A DNA stretch of 64,000 nucleotides. Source: Agathobacter sp. Lineage in GTDB: Bacteria > Bacillota > Clostridia > Lachnospirales > Lachnospiraceae. The notes beneath the pieces were generated by a model that saw only the letters and a list, made by a program, of their open reading frames with translations, searched no databases and was not told where the DNA came from. Positions 28,071-37,451 of the stretch are shown piece after piece. The stretch spans positions 1 to 64,000 of the forward strand of contig JAFQRZ010000022.1 in NCBI GenBank assembly GCA_017409825.1, given 5' to 3'. A program made the position numbers and the translations under genes. The number at the start of each line of letters is the position of its first letter. Positions within the stretch are counted from its first letter, which is position 1.

Positions 28071-29156
28071 ATGAAACGAAAACTGATTGTATTTGGTCTT
28101 ATATTTACATTTGCCATTGCTTCACTCTCTGCGTGTGGCGATAACTCTTCCGGTGATACCGGAAAAAGATCTGAAAACACGCTGACTGTTTTAAATTATG
28201 GAAAATATATGGATGAAAATGTAATAAAACAGTTTGAGAAAGAAACTGGTATTGATATTAAGTACGAAGAATATGAAAGCCCAGAAGAAATGTATACAAA
28301 GTACAAGGCTGGTGCTATTGACTATGATATTATCTGCACTTCAGAATACATCATCCAAAAGCTGATTAGCGAAGGGGAAGTTTTGGAACAGGACTACAGT
28401 ACTCTCTCAAATTACAGCAATTTAGATACAGATATTTTGAAATTAGCGCAGTCTTACGACCCTAAGAATAGCTACACTGTCCCATACTTCTACGGAACCG
28501 TTGGTATTGTATATGACACTACAAAGGTTACAGAAGACGAAGTTTCTTCTTGGAACTGCCTTTGGGATAAAAAACATAAGAACGAAATCATCATGATGAA
28601 TTCGGTACGTGATGCTTTTATTCCAGCCCTGAAGCTTTCTGGCTATGACATTAATGAAACTTCTGAAAAAAATCTTCGCGAAGCATTGAAACTTTTAGAT
28701 AAACAGTTTCCTATCGTCTATGCATATTTTGTAGATGAAATTGGCGACGAAATGATTTCCGGAAATGCACACATGGCTCTCATTTATTCTGGTGAAGCTG
28801 CGTATGCAATGGATTTTAATGAAAACCTTGCCTACACCATTCCAGAAGAAGGCTCTAACCTTTGGATTGACTCCTGGTTTATTCCAAAGACCTGCCAGAA
28901 CGAAGAAGCAGCTATGCTCTTCCTCGATTATCTGTGTGGCCATGATGTCGGAATGGCAAACTTTGAATATGTATACTATGCTTCTCCTCTCACATCCGTA
29001 GTGGAAGCATTGGATGAAGAAGTTCGCAATAACGAAGCCGTTATTCCTTCTAAGGAATCCTTAGCAGAATGTGAAGTATTTACTTCCATTGATGATGAAA
29101 AAACGGCCCTCTTAAACCACCTTTGGCAGGAATTAAAGTCGCGAACTGTGCAATAA
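28071..29156 (+). CDS. potD: Spermidine/putrescine-binding lipoprotein
   Basis: This extracytoplasmic polyamine-binding protein (361 residues) has a lipoprotein signal peptide, a KRK n-region, a hydrophobic core and the lipobox LSAC with C22 as the lipidated residue. The mature part begins with a serine-rich linker and NTLTVLNYGKYMDENV, typical of PotD/PotF (family 1 binding proteins). The ATG at 28071 has GAGAGGG upstream; the in-frame ATG at 28056 overlaps potC. It completes the xre-potABCD operon. Confidence 0.95.
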   Translation: MKRKLIVFGLIFTFAIASLSACGDNSSGDTGKRSENTLTVLNYGKYMDENVIKQFEKETGIDIKYEEYESPEEMYTKYKAGAIDYDIICTSEYIIQKLISEGEVLEQDYSTLSNYSNLDTDILKLAQSYDPKNSYTVPYFYGTVGIVYDTTKVTEDEVSSWNCLWDKKHKNEIIMMNSVRDAFIPALKLSGYDINETSEKNLREALKLLDKQFPIVYAYFVDEIGDEMISGNAHMALIYSGEAAYAMDFNENLAYTIPEEGSNLWIDSWFIPKTCQNEEAAMLFLDYLCGHDVGMANFEYVYYASPLTSVVEALDEEVRNNEAVIPSKESLAECEVFTSIDDEKTALLNHLWQELKSRTVQ

Positions 29157-29208
29157 ACTCTTAGAATATAAGAAAGCTATTGAAAACTGAAAATAAACTT
29201 GTTATCGT

Positions 29209-29239
29209 AACCACGAAGCATCTTGCTTCGTGGTTTTTT
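29209..29239 (+). terminator. Terminator of the pot operon
   Basis: A perfect 12-bp stem (29209-29220 with 29224-29235, loop TCT) is followed by a T run. Confidence 0.92.
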
Positions 29240-29284
29240 CTTCATTCATTTTCACTGTTACAATTCTGATACAAAGGAGTCAGT

Positions 29285-30175
29285 ATGAAACACATGCGAT
29301 ATCAGAAATTTATTGAAACTGTGAAAGAACACATCCAACAGGAATTGCAAAAGACGGTCTACGTCTATCCTGTTCTAAAGAATAACGGAGCTATTTATGA
29401 TGGACTTGTCATCTTAGATCCTATTCTAAACATATCACCAACCATTTATTTAAATCCATACTTCCATCGCTATTTAGATGGTGTATCCTTGGAAGATATT
29501 TATGAAGACATTTTAAAGACATATCATGAGAATCTTCCACAAGAAGATTTTGACATTACGCTTTTTCGTGACTATAAAAAAGCTCAGGAACGAATTGTTA
29601 TGAAATTAATCAATGCTGAGAAAAACAAACAGCTCTTAAAACAAGTTCCTCACATTCTAGTCTATGATCTTGCAATTGTATTTCAATGTAGTGTAAGCGA
29701 TTTCATGAACGAATATGCGACCATTCTCATTTACAATCAGCATTTGAAATTATGGAATATCACTGTGGAGGATTTATACGAAACTGCCCTGATAAATTCA
29801 CCTAGGATTTTAAACTCTCGTCTAGATAATCTCCATGATGTTTTTGCATATATTACAGAGGAGTCTCTTTCATTCCTAGAAGAACTGAATATCAGTATTT
29901 TAACGAACCATCTTAGAGTTCATGGTGCAACCTGCATGACCTATCCGGGTATTTTGGATGAAATCGCTTCTATTTATCAAGATGACATTATCATCATTCC
30001 AAGTAGCATTCATGAAGTCCTAGTTTTCCCAAAAAACAATATGCCTGAAGGCTACACCTATGATGACTTAGATGCCATGATTCAGGAAGTAAATGAAACC
30101 CAGCTTACCGATGATGAAATACTATCCGATCATATTTATTGCTATCATCGAGACACCAAGGAAATCACCTATTAA
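29285..30175 (+). CDS. DUF5688 family protein
   Basis: The 296-residue soluble protein fits DUF5688, a family common in Lachnospiraceae and of unknown function. Recognisable features are the N-terminal RYQKFIETVKEHI, the central INAEKNKQLLKQVPH and the C-terminal block ending IYCYHRDTKEITY. No catalytic motif, signal peptide or membrane segment is seen. It is monocistronic between the pot terminator and a convergent hairpin. AAAGGAG precedes the ATG. Confidence 0.75.
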   Translation: MKHMRYQKFIETVKEHIQQELQKTVYVYPVLKNNGAIYDGLVILDPILNISPTIYLNPYFHRYLDGVSLEDIYEDILKTYHENLPQEDFDITLFRDYKKAQERIVMKLINAEKNKQLLKQVPHILVYDLAIVFQCSVSDFMNEYATILIYNQHLKLWNITVEDLYETALINSPRILNSRLDNLHDVFAYITEESLSFLEELNISILTNHLRVHGATCMTYPGILDEIASIYQDDIIIIPSSIHEVLVFPKNNMPEGYTYDDLDAMIQEVNETQLTDDEILSDHIYCYHRDTKEITY

Positions 30176-30196
30176 AGTTCCATACAACGTATATGA

Positions 30197-30231
30197 GCCA
30201 TTCCGCAAGTTCATCACGCTTGCAGAATGGC
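30197..30231. terminator. Hairpin between convergent DUF5688 and glgA genes
   Basis: The stem GCCATTCCGCAAG (30197-30209) pairs with 30219-30231 with one mismatch and a 9-nt loop. There is no strong T run on either side, so termination is likely but not certain. Confidence 0.5.
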
Positions 30232-30258
30232 CCTTATACTTATCATATTTAACCCAAC

Positions 30259-31707
30259 TTATTTGGAAATAAGTTTCTCATATAAATTTTCATATTTGCG
30301 CGCAGACGCATTCCAAGAATAATCTGTCGTCATAGCACGCAAAACTAATGCATCCCATTTATCTCTATGATTGGTATATACATCATTTGCATACTGGATG
30401 ACATGCATCATATCATGTGCATTATACTCCTTAAAGGAGAAGCCCGTACCAGTATTTTCAAATTCGTTGTATGCATCAACCGTATCCTTTAATCCACCGG
30501 TTTCTCTTACAATCGGAATCGTTCCGTATCGCATAGACATCATCTGACTGAGTCCACATGGTTCAAATAAGGATGGCATCAAAAATGCATCGCAAGACGC
30601 ATATATCTGATGTGCTCTTTCTTCAGAATATCCGATATGTGCACTAATCATATCTGGATATTTCGACTGGAAATAACGGAACATTTCTTCAAAACGATGC
30701 TCGCCAGTGCCTAATACTACAAACTGAATATTCATCGTCGAAAGCATCTCTTCCATGACATACGCAACCAAATCAAAGCCTTTCTGGTCTGTCATACGAG
30801 ACACCATACCAATCAAGAAGGCATCTTCTTTTTCTGGAAGTCCCATCATTCTCTGAAGTGCTGCTTTGTTGATATCTTTATCGATGGAAACTGTAATAAG
30901 ATTGAAATTTTGTGCCATCGTCTTGTCCGTTTCCGGATTAAACTCTTCGTAATCAATGCCGTTCACGATGCCATACAAGTCATTTCTGCGGGCATACATG
31001 AGTCCTGCCAAACCTTCGCCGCCTTCCGGTGTGGTGATATCCATCGCATAGCTTGGACTCACGCTGGAAATGGCATCCGCATATACACAGCCACCCTTTA
31101 AATAGTTTGCTTCCCCATACGATTCCAATTTGTCGGATGTGAAAATTTCAGCTGGAAGTCCTGTAATATCCATAACCTCTCTTACCATCCAACGTCCCTG
31201 GAACTTCATATTATGAATTGTAAACAGAGATTTGATACCTGCATAAAAAGCGTCCTGTCCAAATACGGTTCTTAAATACACTGGCACCAATCCAGTCTGC
31301 CAATCGTTACAATGAATCACATCTGGACAAAAATCAATGAGTGGCAATGCTTGCAGAACTGCTTTAGAGAAATATGCAAACTTCTCTACATCCTCATAAA
31401 TATTATTGTAAGGATTATTTCCAGCAAAATAGTACTCATTATCAATAAAATAATATGTAATTCCCTGATACTCTGACTTAAATACGCCTGCATACTGACG
31501 TCTCCAATTTAAATCCACATAAAAGTGACACACAAACTGTAAATCTGGCAAAAAACGCTGATTCATACATGCATACTTTGGCAGCATAACACGAACATCG
31601 TACTCTTCTTTGTTTATATATCTAGGCAAAGACCCTACAACGTCCGCTAATCCACCTGTTTTAATATAAGGCACCGCTTCCGATGACACCATCAAAATCT
31701 GTTTCAT
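30259..31707 (-). CDS. glgA: Glycogen synthase
   Basis: GlgA (482 residues, GT5) transfers glucose from ADP-glucose to glycogen. The KTGGLADVVGSLP motif near the N-terminus binds ADP-glucose, HCNDWQTGLVP is the central motif, and SLFEPCGLSQMMSMRYGTIP is the C-terminal donor site. The ATG at 31707 (MKQILMVSS) has GGAGGG upstream; ATG codons further up to 31746 lack a site. glgD is at the right end of the window, so the glycogen genes are scattered. It lies 57 nt after spo0A in the same direction. Confidence 0.95.
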   Translation of the reverse strand: MKQILMVSSEAVPYIKTGGLADVVGSLPRYINKEEYDVRVMLPKYACMNQRFLPDLQFVCHFYVDLNWRRQYAGVFKSEYQGITYYFIDNEYYFAGNNPYNNIYEDVEKFAYFSKAVLQALPLIDFCPDVIHCNDWQTGLVPVYLRTVFGQDAFYAGIKSLFTIHNMKFQGRWMVREVMDITGLPAEIFTSDKLESYGEANYLKGGCVYADAISSVSPSYAMDITTPEGGEGLAGLMYARRNDLYGIVNGIDYEEFNPETDKTMAQNFNLITVSIDKDINKAALQRMMGLPEKEDAFLIGMVSRMTDQKGFDLVAYVMEEMLSTMNIQFVVLGTGEHRFEEMFRYFQSKYPDMISAHIGYSEERAHQIYASCDAFLMPSLFEPCGLSQMMSMRYGTIPIVRETGGLKDTVDAYNEFENTGTGFSFKEYNAHDMMHVIQYANDVYTNHRDKWDALVLRAMTTDYSWNASARKYENLYEKLISK

Positions 31708-31764
31708 AAACCCTCCATACATTCTTTCGTACATTATATATATCACATATTATACTCCTAAAAT

Positions 31765-32559
31765 CTAGGATTGGCTAGTATGATTCATTCTGATTTTATC
31801 TGTTATTAGAGCTATAAATTCGGAATTCGTTGGTTTTCCTTTTCCGATGCTAACGGTATATCCAAACAGCTCTTCTATCGTATCTACTTTCCCCCTACTC
31901 CATGCCACTTCAATCGCATGTCGAATTGCACGTTCGACACGGCTTGGTGTTGTTTTAAATTTCTTAGCAACCTCTGGATAAAGAACCTTGGTAACAGAGT
32001 TTAACATATCCATATCCAAAACTGACATAACGATTGCCTCTCTCAAATACTGATATCCTTTAATGTGAGCAGGTACTCCCACATCATGTATAATCTCTGT
32101 AACAATTTCCTCTAGTGATTTATTCGGTCCATTCGGAACCTTTTCGTATGGTTTTGACATCTTAACTTCTGGCATAGGTCTTACATTTCGAACACTTTTG
32201 ATTCTATTCAAAACCATTTCGTTATCAAATGGTTTCATAATGTAATAATCTGCTCCCATCGCAAAGGCTGCTTCTGTAATTTGTTCTTGTCCAATTGCAC
32301 TTATCATTACAAAGGACGGTTGTTTCTGAATCGATTGATCCTTGTATACTTTATCCAAGACCCCTAGTCCATCTAACTTTGGCATTACAATATCTAATAA
32401 TACGACATCAGGTTCTTTTTCTTTTATCATTTTGTACGCCTCTTCGCCATCTTTTGCTGTCCCAACTACCTGGAGCTCTTCGTCATCAGAAACAATATCT
32501 CCTAACAATCGAAGAATTCTCTCATTATCATCCGCAATTGCGACACTCAATTTGCTCAT
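31765..32559 (-). CDS. spo0A: Sporulation master regulator Spo0A
   Basis: This 264-residue response regulator is the master switch of sporulation. The receiver domain (1-125) has the acidic pair DD near 10, the phosphoacceptor in [13 protein letters not shown] and the switch lysine in YIMKPFD. The C-terminal sigma-interaction and DNA-binding domain carries [17 protein letters not shown], the recognition-helix block that binds 0A boxes. The ATG at 32559 has GGAGG 6 nt upstream; the frame continues upstream without a site. Two 0A-box-like sequences at 32638-32654 suggest autoregulation. Its presence indicates a spore former. Confidence 0.97.
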   Translation of the reverse strand: MSKLSVAIADDNERILRLLGDIVSDDEELQVVGTAKDGEEAYKMIKEKEPDVVLLDIVMPKLDGLGVLDKVYKDQSIQKQPSFVMISAIGQEQITEAAFAMGADYYIMKPFDNEMVLNRIKSVRNVRPMPEVKMSKPYEKVPNGPNKSLEEIVTEIIHDVGVPAHIKGYQYLREAIVMSVLDMDMLNSVTKVLYPEVAKKFKTTPSRVERAIRHAIEVAWSRGKVDTIEELFGYTVSIGKGKPTNSEFIALITDKIRMNHTSQS

Positions 32560-32637
32560 TAACGCCTCCAAATATCTCCTTTCCAAAACAAAAATCAACC
32601 TGCGTCCACATCTTATCCAAAGTCTGTAATCGCAATT

Positions 32638-32654
32638 TGTCGAATAGTGTCGAC
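32638..32654. promoter_or_regulatory. Two 0A-box-like sites upstream of spo0A
   Basis: TGTCGAA (32638-32644, exact 0A box on the plus strand) and TGTCGAC (32648-32654, one mismatch) start 10 bp apart, one helical turn, about 80 nt ahead of the spo0A ATG. Tandem boxes in phase suggest that phosphorylated Spo0A controls its own gene. Binding is inferred. Confidence 0.6.
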
Positions 32655-32681
32655 AAACCATACGAGCATTTTTATAAAAAA

Positions 32682-32705
32682 AAGAGGCAGGTAACCCTGC
32701 CTCTT
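32682..32705 (-). terminator. Terminator of the M20 peptidase operon
   Basis: A 10-bp stem (32682-32691 with 32696-32705, loop TAAC) lies 12 nt past the peptidase stop and is followed on the minus strand by eight T. Confidence 0.9.
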
Positions 32706-32716
32706 AATAGCTGCTT

Positions 32717-34159
32717 TTACAAACGAGAATGAGCTTTTTTAATTACAGTCTTATAGAAATCAACTGCTTTTGGTAAAGCTCCCTGATTTACATTTTCATT
32801 TAATCCATGAATACTGCCATATTGCTGTCCATTGATATAAATTGGTGCAAATCGAATACAATTATCACAAATCTTCGTATAATACTTCGCATCGGTTCCC
32901 CCTGTCATACAGTAAGGTGAAACTCCAAGACCAGGATATACATCCTCCGCAACCTCTTCAATCAACTTAAACGCATTACCCTTATAATCTACGACTGGGC
33001 AAGGCTGATCCGCATAAATAACTTCCGTATCTAAATCATATTTCTTTGCAATCTTTGAAATGATTTCAATACTTTCATCCGTTGGCTGATGCTGAATGAA
33101 ACGCATATTCGCTGTTACATAAGCTTCCTGTGGTAATACATTCAAACCATCGGAACCTTTTGCAGTCGTAAATGCACAAGTAGTACGAATCATCGCTCCT
33201 GCAGCAGAGCTAATCGATGGAAGTAATTTTACTAATAATGGTTTAAACAACCACATATTTGCAAAAATAAGCTTCATACCAAAATCCATATTAGGCGCCA
33301 TTCTGGTAAACATTTCCTCTACTGTAGAAGAAAATTCTGAACAGAATGGGTAATTCTTTTCTACATCCAGCATAAACTTACCTAAACGAACCAATGGCGA
33401 ATTTTTCTTTGGTGCAGAAGCATGTCCACCATTACTGTGGGCAATGAATTTCACATCGCCGTAACCTTTTTCAATGACACCAACCATACCGTAAATACCC
33501 TTTACGCCACCAACTGGTTCTTCAATAATCATGCCGCCTTCATCTAATACAAGCGCTAATTTTACACCCTGTTTTTCCAAAAATTCTACGGTCTTTGGAG
33601 CACCATCTCCACTCCATTCTTCCGTACAACTACTTCCAATGTATACGTCGCATTCTGGTTCATATCCATCTGCAATTAGTTCTTCCAACGCAGTAAAAAT
33701 ACAGAACAAGCTGCCTTTGGTATCTACTGTACCACGGCCCCATACATTACCATCTTCATCAATATCTCCACTGAATGGTTCATGTTCCCATACACCAGTT
33801 GCTTCTACAACGTCCTGATGACTCATAAAAAGAATTGGATTCTGGTCTGATTTCCCTTTCCATTTGTATAAAAGGCTTCCATCTAAATTGTGTTTTTCAC
33901 AAGTTTTATGTACATTTGGGAAAAGTTCTTCCAATGTCTTATGGAACTTTTCAAATTTGCTCATATCCTGCTCAAAACGACTGGAAATCGTTTCATCCTG
34001 AATCATTTTTGCAAGCTGCTGACCATACTTCGTTGCACGCTCACTCTTTTCAAATTCTAACTTTAATGTTTTTGCTGGAGTTGGTTTCAATGTAAGTGTA
34101 CGAATCAGTACAATTGCTATTAAAACAACCAATACTCCTAAAATAATCCAACCTAGCAT
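32717..34159 (-). CDS. Membrane-anchored M20 family metallopeptidase (PM20D1-like)
   Basis: The 480-residue protein has one N-terminal membrane segment (3-22) and an M20 peptidase fold. Metal ligands and catalytic residues appear as SHQDVVE, GRGTVDTKG and TEEWSGDG, with a C-terminal GTDAKYY histidine/acid block (SIHGLNENV). It hydrolyses peptide or N-acyl amino acid bonds; the exact substrate is unknown. It follows two membrane-protein genes (gaps 35 and 12 nt), so uptake and hydrolysis of one substrate is a reasonable guess. The start has GGAAAGGA upstream. Confidence 0.85.
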   Translation of the reverse strand: MLGWIILGVLVVLIAIVLIRTLTLKPTPAKTLKLEFEKSERATKYGQQLAKMIQDETISSRFEQDMSKFEKFHKTLEELFPNVHKTCEKHNLDGSLLYKWKGKSDQNPILFMSHQDVVEATGVWEHEPFSGDIDEDGNVWGRGTVDTKGSLFCIFTALEELIADGYEPECDVYIGSSCTEEWSGDGAPKTVEFLEKQGVKLALVLDEGGMIIEEPVGGVKGIYGMVGVIEKGYGDVKFIAHSNGGHASAPKKNSPLVRLGKFMLDVEKNYPFCSEFSSTVEEMFTRMAPNMDFGMKLIFANMWLFKPLLVKLLPSISSAAGAMIRTTCAFTTAKGSDGLNVLPQEAYVTANMRFIQHQPTDESIEIISKIAKKYDLDTEVIYADQPCPVVDYKGNAFKLIEEVAEDVYPGLGVSPYCMTGGTDAKYYTKICDNCIRFAPIYINGQQYGSIHGLNENVNQGALPKAVDFYKTVIKKAHSRL

Positions 34160-34194
34160 TGTCTTATATTCCTTTCCTCATTTGTGTGGCTATA

Positions 34195-34875
34195 TTATAA
34201 TTTTCCTTTTTTGAATAATAAAAATCCGATTACAAGGGCAAGACCACCACTAGGAATCATAAGGATACTTGTCTGTGAAATCATAGATGGAACAAAAATG
34301 CAAAGCAAGCACATAATTAATAAAGGAATTACTGCAATCTGTGGACTCTTTGCAAAATATTTCAGTCCTAATGCACCAAATAAAGCAGGTACTACGTTGT
34401 TAAATGCAGGCTGTAACACAGGAGCATTAAGTACAGGCTGAAGTGGCACTAACATGATAACGCCTAATAAAATAACCAATGTCGTAACAATAGCACTAAC
34501 TGCAACAGAAATGGTAGATACGATTTCGTTTTCTGGTGTACCTACTTCTGTTTTCGCAATATCTCTTGCGTTCATGGCACAAGGAATCTTCATATTCGTA
34601 ACGTTACCTGTAATAAATGCAAGATAGCTTCCACCTGCACCTAACATTGGTGCATAAACCAAAAATTCTACTACAGACACTGGGAAGTATACAACAGCTA
34701 CGTTAATCCAGCCTTTTAAGAAAGCTGGCATATCTGGCATAACGCCAACAATTACACCGAATGCAAATGGTACTGCCATCAGCACAATGATACCTGCAAT
34801 CAAGGTAATTTTACCAAGACGATGCAAACCATTATTAAAATCTTCAAAAAACTTTTCTCTATCCTGAACGTTCAT
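34195..34875 (-). CDS. Membrane protein, putative transporter subunit
   Basis: The 226-residue hydrophobic protein has about six membrane segments separated by short loops, with a conserved-looking GAGGSYLAFITGNVTNMKIP stretch and an acidic loop AKTEVGTPENEI in the middle. I do not recognise a named family beyond hypothetical proteins that travel with DUF5058. TAGGAGG precedes the ATG. It starts 12 nt after the DUF5058 gene, so the two probably form a two-part permease ahead of the M20 peptidase. Confidence 0.7.
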   Translation of the reverse strand: MNVQDREKFFEDFNNGLHRLGKITLIAGIIVLMAVPFAFGVIVGVMPDMPAFLKGWINVAVVYFPVSVVEFLVYAPMLGAGGSYLAFITGNVTNMKIPCAMNARDIAKTEVGTPENEIVSTISVAVSAIVTTLVILLGVIMLVPLQPVLNAPVLQPAFNNVVPALFGALGLKYFAKSPQIAVIPLLIMCLLCIFVPSMISQTSILMIPSGGLALVIGFLLFKKGKL

Positions 34876-34887
34876 GATTTACACCTC

Positions 34888-35640
34888 CTACATTACTAAC
34901 TGGAACACAACTGCAGCCGCCATTGCAACAAGCATACTAGCTGCCAAGCTGAAGTTTTCCAATACTTTCATATCTTTTTTCTGAATCAAGAATTCGAATA
35001 CCGCCATTACGATTGCTGCAACAATTGCTGTAAAAAGTGGCATAATATCATGATATTCCCCTGGAGCCATACGTCCTACATAAGAGCCAATATATGCTGC
35101 GCAGAGACCTACGAACATTGCAGTTGTTGCATGGTCACCAAAACTAGGTTTCTTTTCACCAGTTTCTGTTTTCTTTGGCTTAGAAGATAATTTCCCTAAG
35201 TATTTCTTTAAGAAGAAAATACTACAGAACAAACCACCTAAGATACCTCCGGTCATTACAAGTGCGATAGTCACAAATGCTGGCATAGTCATCTGGTCCA
35301 CACGAAGTCCTGTCAAGCCAAATGCAGTTGCAGCGATTTCTGCTACATTAAGCTCATACTGCAAAGAACCAATTACCGAAAGACGAAGCCACGAAAATGG
35401 AACACCTAATGTACCACTTAAGGCGATAACGCCTAACAAAATACTAATCGATGGAAGCAAGGTAAAGGTTGCACTGGAAGTCATAACCTTTTTCAAATCC
35501 TTTGGGTCCATACCAAGTGCAATACCAGCCTTGTAGCTCTTTACAAGAAAGATGACACACATTGCCACTACAAATACCAATACCGCAGCTACGATAAGAT
35601 AAAATGGAATAGAATTGACTGTTTCTAAATAATTATTCAT
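34888..35640 (-). CDS. DUF5058 family membrane protein
   Basis: The 250-residue protein has about seven membrane segments, the longest loop lying between residues 145 and 165 (KPKKTETGEKKPSF). Features fit DUF5058, an uncharacterised family in Firmicutes. The first ATG (35649) is only 2 nt past AAAGGAG, so the ATG at 35640, 10 nt past it, is preferred, though not certain. It is the first gene of the unit with the 226-residue membrane protein and the M20 peptidase. Confidence 0.65.
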   Translation of the reverse strand: MNNYLETVNSIPFYLIVAAVLVFVVAMCVIFLVKSYKAGIALGMDPKDLKKVMTSSATFTLLPSISILLGVIALSGTLGVPFSWLRLSVIGSLQYELNVAEIAATAFGLTGLRVDQMTMPAFVTIALVMTGGILGGLFCSIFFLKKYLGKLSSKPKKTETGEKKPSFGDHATTAMFVGLCAAYIGSYVGRMAPGEYHDIMPLFTAIVAAIVMAVFEFLIQKKDMKVLENFSLAASMLVAMAAAVVFQLVM

Positions 35641-35714
35641 TTCCCTCATTCTCCTTTGTATTATTTCTACACATTATACTTCTTTTTCCTAAAAAAGGCT
35701 ATAGTATATTTCAT

Positions 35715-37310
35715 TTATTCTACATCTTCTGCCGGTTGCTCCGCCTGCGTCAAATAACTACTTACACAATATAAGATTTGCCCATTATATTCGACCTTCG
35801 ACCAGCCCAAATCTGTATTAATACCAATACGATGAATCACTTCTCCCTTTGTAATCTTGACTACAACCTGAGAGTTTTCATTCGTTACACTTGGAAGGGT
35901 ACGCAAATTTACTGCGTCTTTCGCCGTCACCCAATCATCCACCACTGTAAAAACCGTCTGAATCCCATCATCTGGTTCTTCTGGTGGTTCTGGCTCTGGC
36001 TGCTTTATCGACAGATCCGTCGTCAAATAACTGGATACCGCATACACTGTCTGTCCTTTAAATTCTAATCTAGACCATCCACTATCACTAATTCCCGTAC
36101 GAGTTGCAGTTTCGCCATTCGTAAGTGTATAGACTACCTTTGCATCACTGCCCTGACTTGGCTTATCACGAAGATTGGTTTTCTCTTTGGCCGTTACCGT
36201 TTCATTTACCTCACGGAATTTCATGTTTGCTTCGATATCTGCTGTCACGTCTTCTGGCTTCTCGCTATCCTGTGGTCCCTGTGTCTCTTTAAAGCCAAAA
36301 TACGCCACATTCATATCCACAGGCTTGCTAATTCCTGGCACAGTACCTTTATTCGTATACTGCCACATATCATGCTTTCCGCTATAAGAAGATTTCTCAG
36401 TCTGTGGATATGGAACCCCTGGATACTGCGCTACCCAAATCTTATATTTGTTCTGTAAACGGGAAGTCTCCCACTTGGCATCCCCCTGCATCTCATTCTT
36501 TGAAGCATAAAACATTGGAGAATAGCCACGTTCTGCTATTTTATCTAAAAATGCAATCGCCAAATCAGTACGCTGTGTTTTATTTAATGCATACTGTCTG
36601 TTTTCAGCATCCTCATAGCCTTCACAGTTAAAAACCACTGGATAGGTAATCTGATATTTTGCAATATAATCTGCAACCCAGTTTGCCTCTTCTATCGCTT
36701 CTTCCTTCGTTACCGCAGTTGAGAAAAAGTACGCACCAATTTTAATACCGTACTTGGTTGCTTCCTGCATATTGTATTTTGCATTGGTATCCGCAATTAT
36801 TTCCCCCTTTTTCAAGGTACGATAACCGACACGCACCATCGCAAAATCTACACCAGATTCTGCCACCTTTTTCCAATTGATTGTCCCTTGATATCGCGCC
36901 ACATCAATCCCAAGCGTCAGCTCCTGCGTTTCATTGGTAGGTAACTGCTCAACCACATCGGAAATATCTACCTTAGCACCACTCTGGTCAGTCATTCCAC
37001 CATCCACTGCACTTTGAGGATCTTCCTTTTCTATAATTTCAGATTCACTTTCTGGTTCTGCTCCCACCTCAGTTTCGCTTGAACCAAACTCACTTTCCTC
37101 GGTATCTTCTATCACTTCACTAAATTCGCTTTCCTGGGAACTGGTAAATTCTGAATTGTTCTGGTCTTTGTCCTTACTACTACCACTTGTAATCCCAATT
37201 ACAAGCACCGCCACAAGAATAACAAACACTATACCAAATGCAGCTCCGACCACCTTCTTACGATTCTTTTGACTTAATTCGTCCCACCATTCTAAAATAC
37301 TATCTAACAT
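35715..37310 (-). CDS. GH25 lysozyme-like cell-wall hydrolase with two SH3 domains
   Basis: The 531-residue protein has a short cytoplasmic start, one membrane segment (21-40), a Glu/Ser-rich linker to about 130, a GH25 domain (about 130-345; GIDVARYQGTINW, MWQYTNKGTVPGI, MNVAYF) and two bacterial SH3 domains (about 365-430 and 455-520). It would anchor outside the membrane and cut peptidoglycan. The GH25 D-x-E pair reads NCE (VVFNCEGYE), the Asp replaced by Asn with the Glu kept, so activity may be reduced. GAGG precedes the ATG. Confidence 0.9.
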   Translation of the reverse strand: MLDSILEWWDELSQKNRKKVVGAAFGIVFVILVAVLVIGITSGSSKDKDQNNSEFTSSQESEFSEVIEDTEESEFGSSETEVGAEPESESEIIEKEDPQSAVDGGMTDQSGAKVDISDVVEQLPTNETQELTLGIDVARYQGTINWKKVAESGVDFAMVRVGYRTLKKGEIIADTNAKYNMQEATKYGIKIGAYFFSTAVTKEEAIEEANWVADYIAKYQITYPVVFNCEGYEDAENRQYALNKTQRTDLAIAFLDKIAERGYSPMFYASKNEMQGDAKWETSRLQNKYKIWVAQYPGVPYPQTEKSSYSGKHDMWQYTNKGTVPGISKPVDMNVAYFGFKETQGPQDSEKPEDVTADIEANMKFREVNETVTAKEKTNLRDKPSQGSDAKVVYTLTNGETATRTGISDSGWSRLEFKGQTVYAVSSYLTTDLSIKQPEPEPPEEPDDGIQTVFTVVDDWVTAKDAVNLRTLPSVTNENSQVVVKITKGEVIHRIGINTDLGWSKVEYNGQILYCVSSYLTQAEQPAEDVE

Positions 37311-37451
37311 GAGAAACCTCTTTCTAACTCCTATAATTTAATTATTGTACCACTTTTTATACAAGAATAAAATATTTTCCTATCTTTTCCTATGATAGAA
37401 TTTCATGTATAATATTTTTACTAATTTTAAACTTACGTTTTGGAGGAAGTT

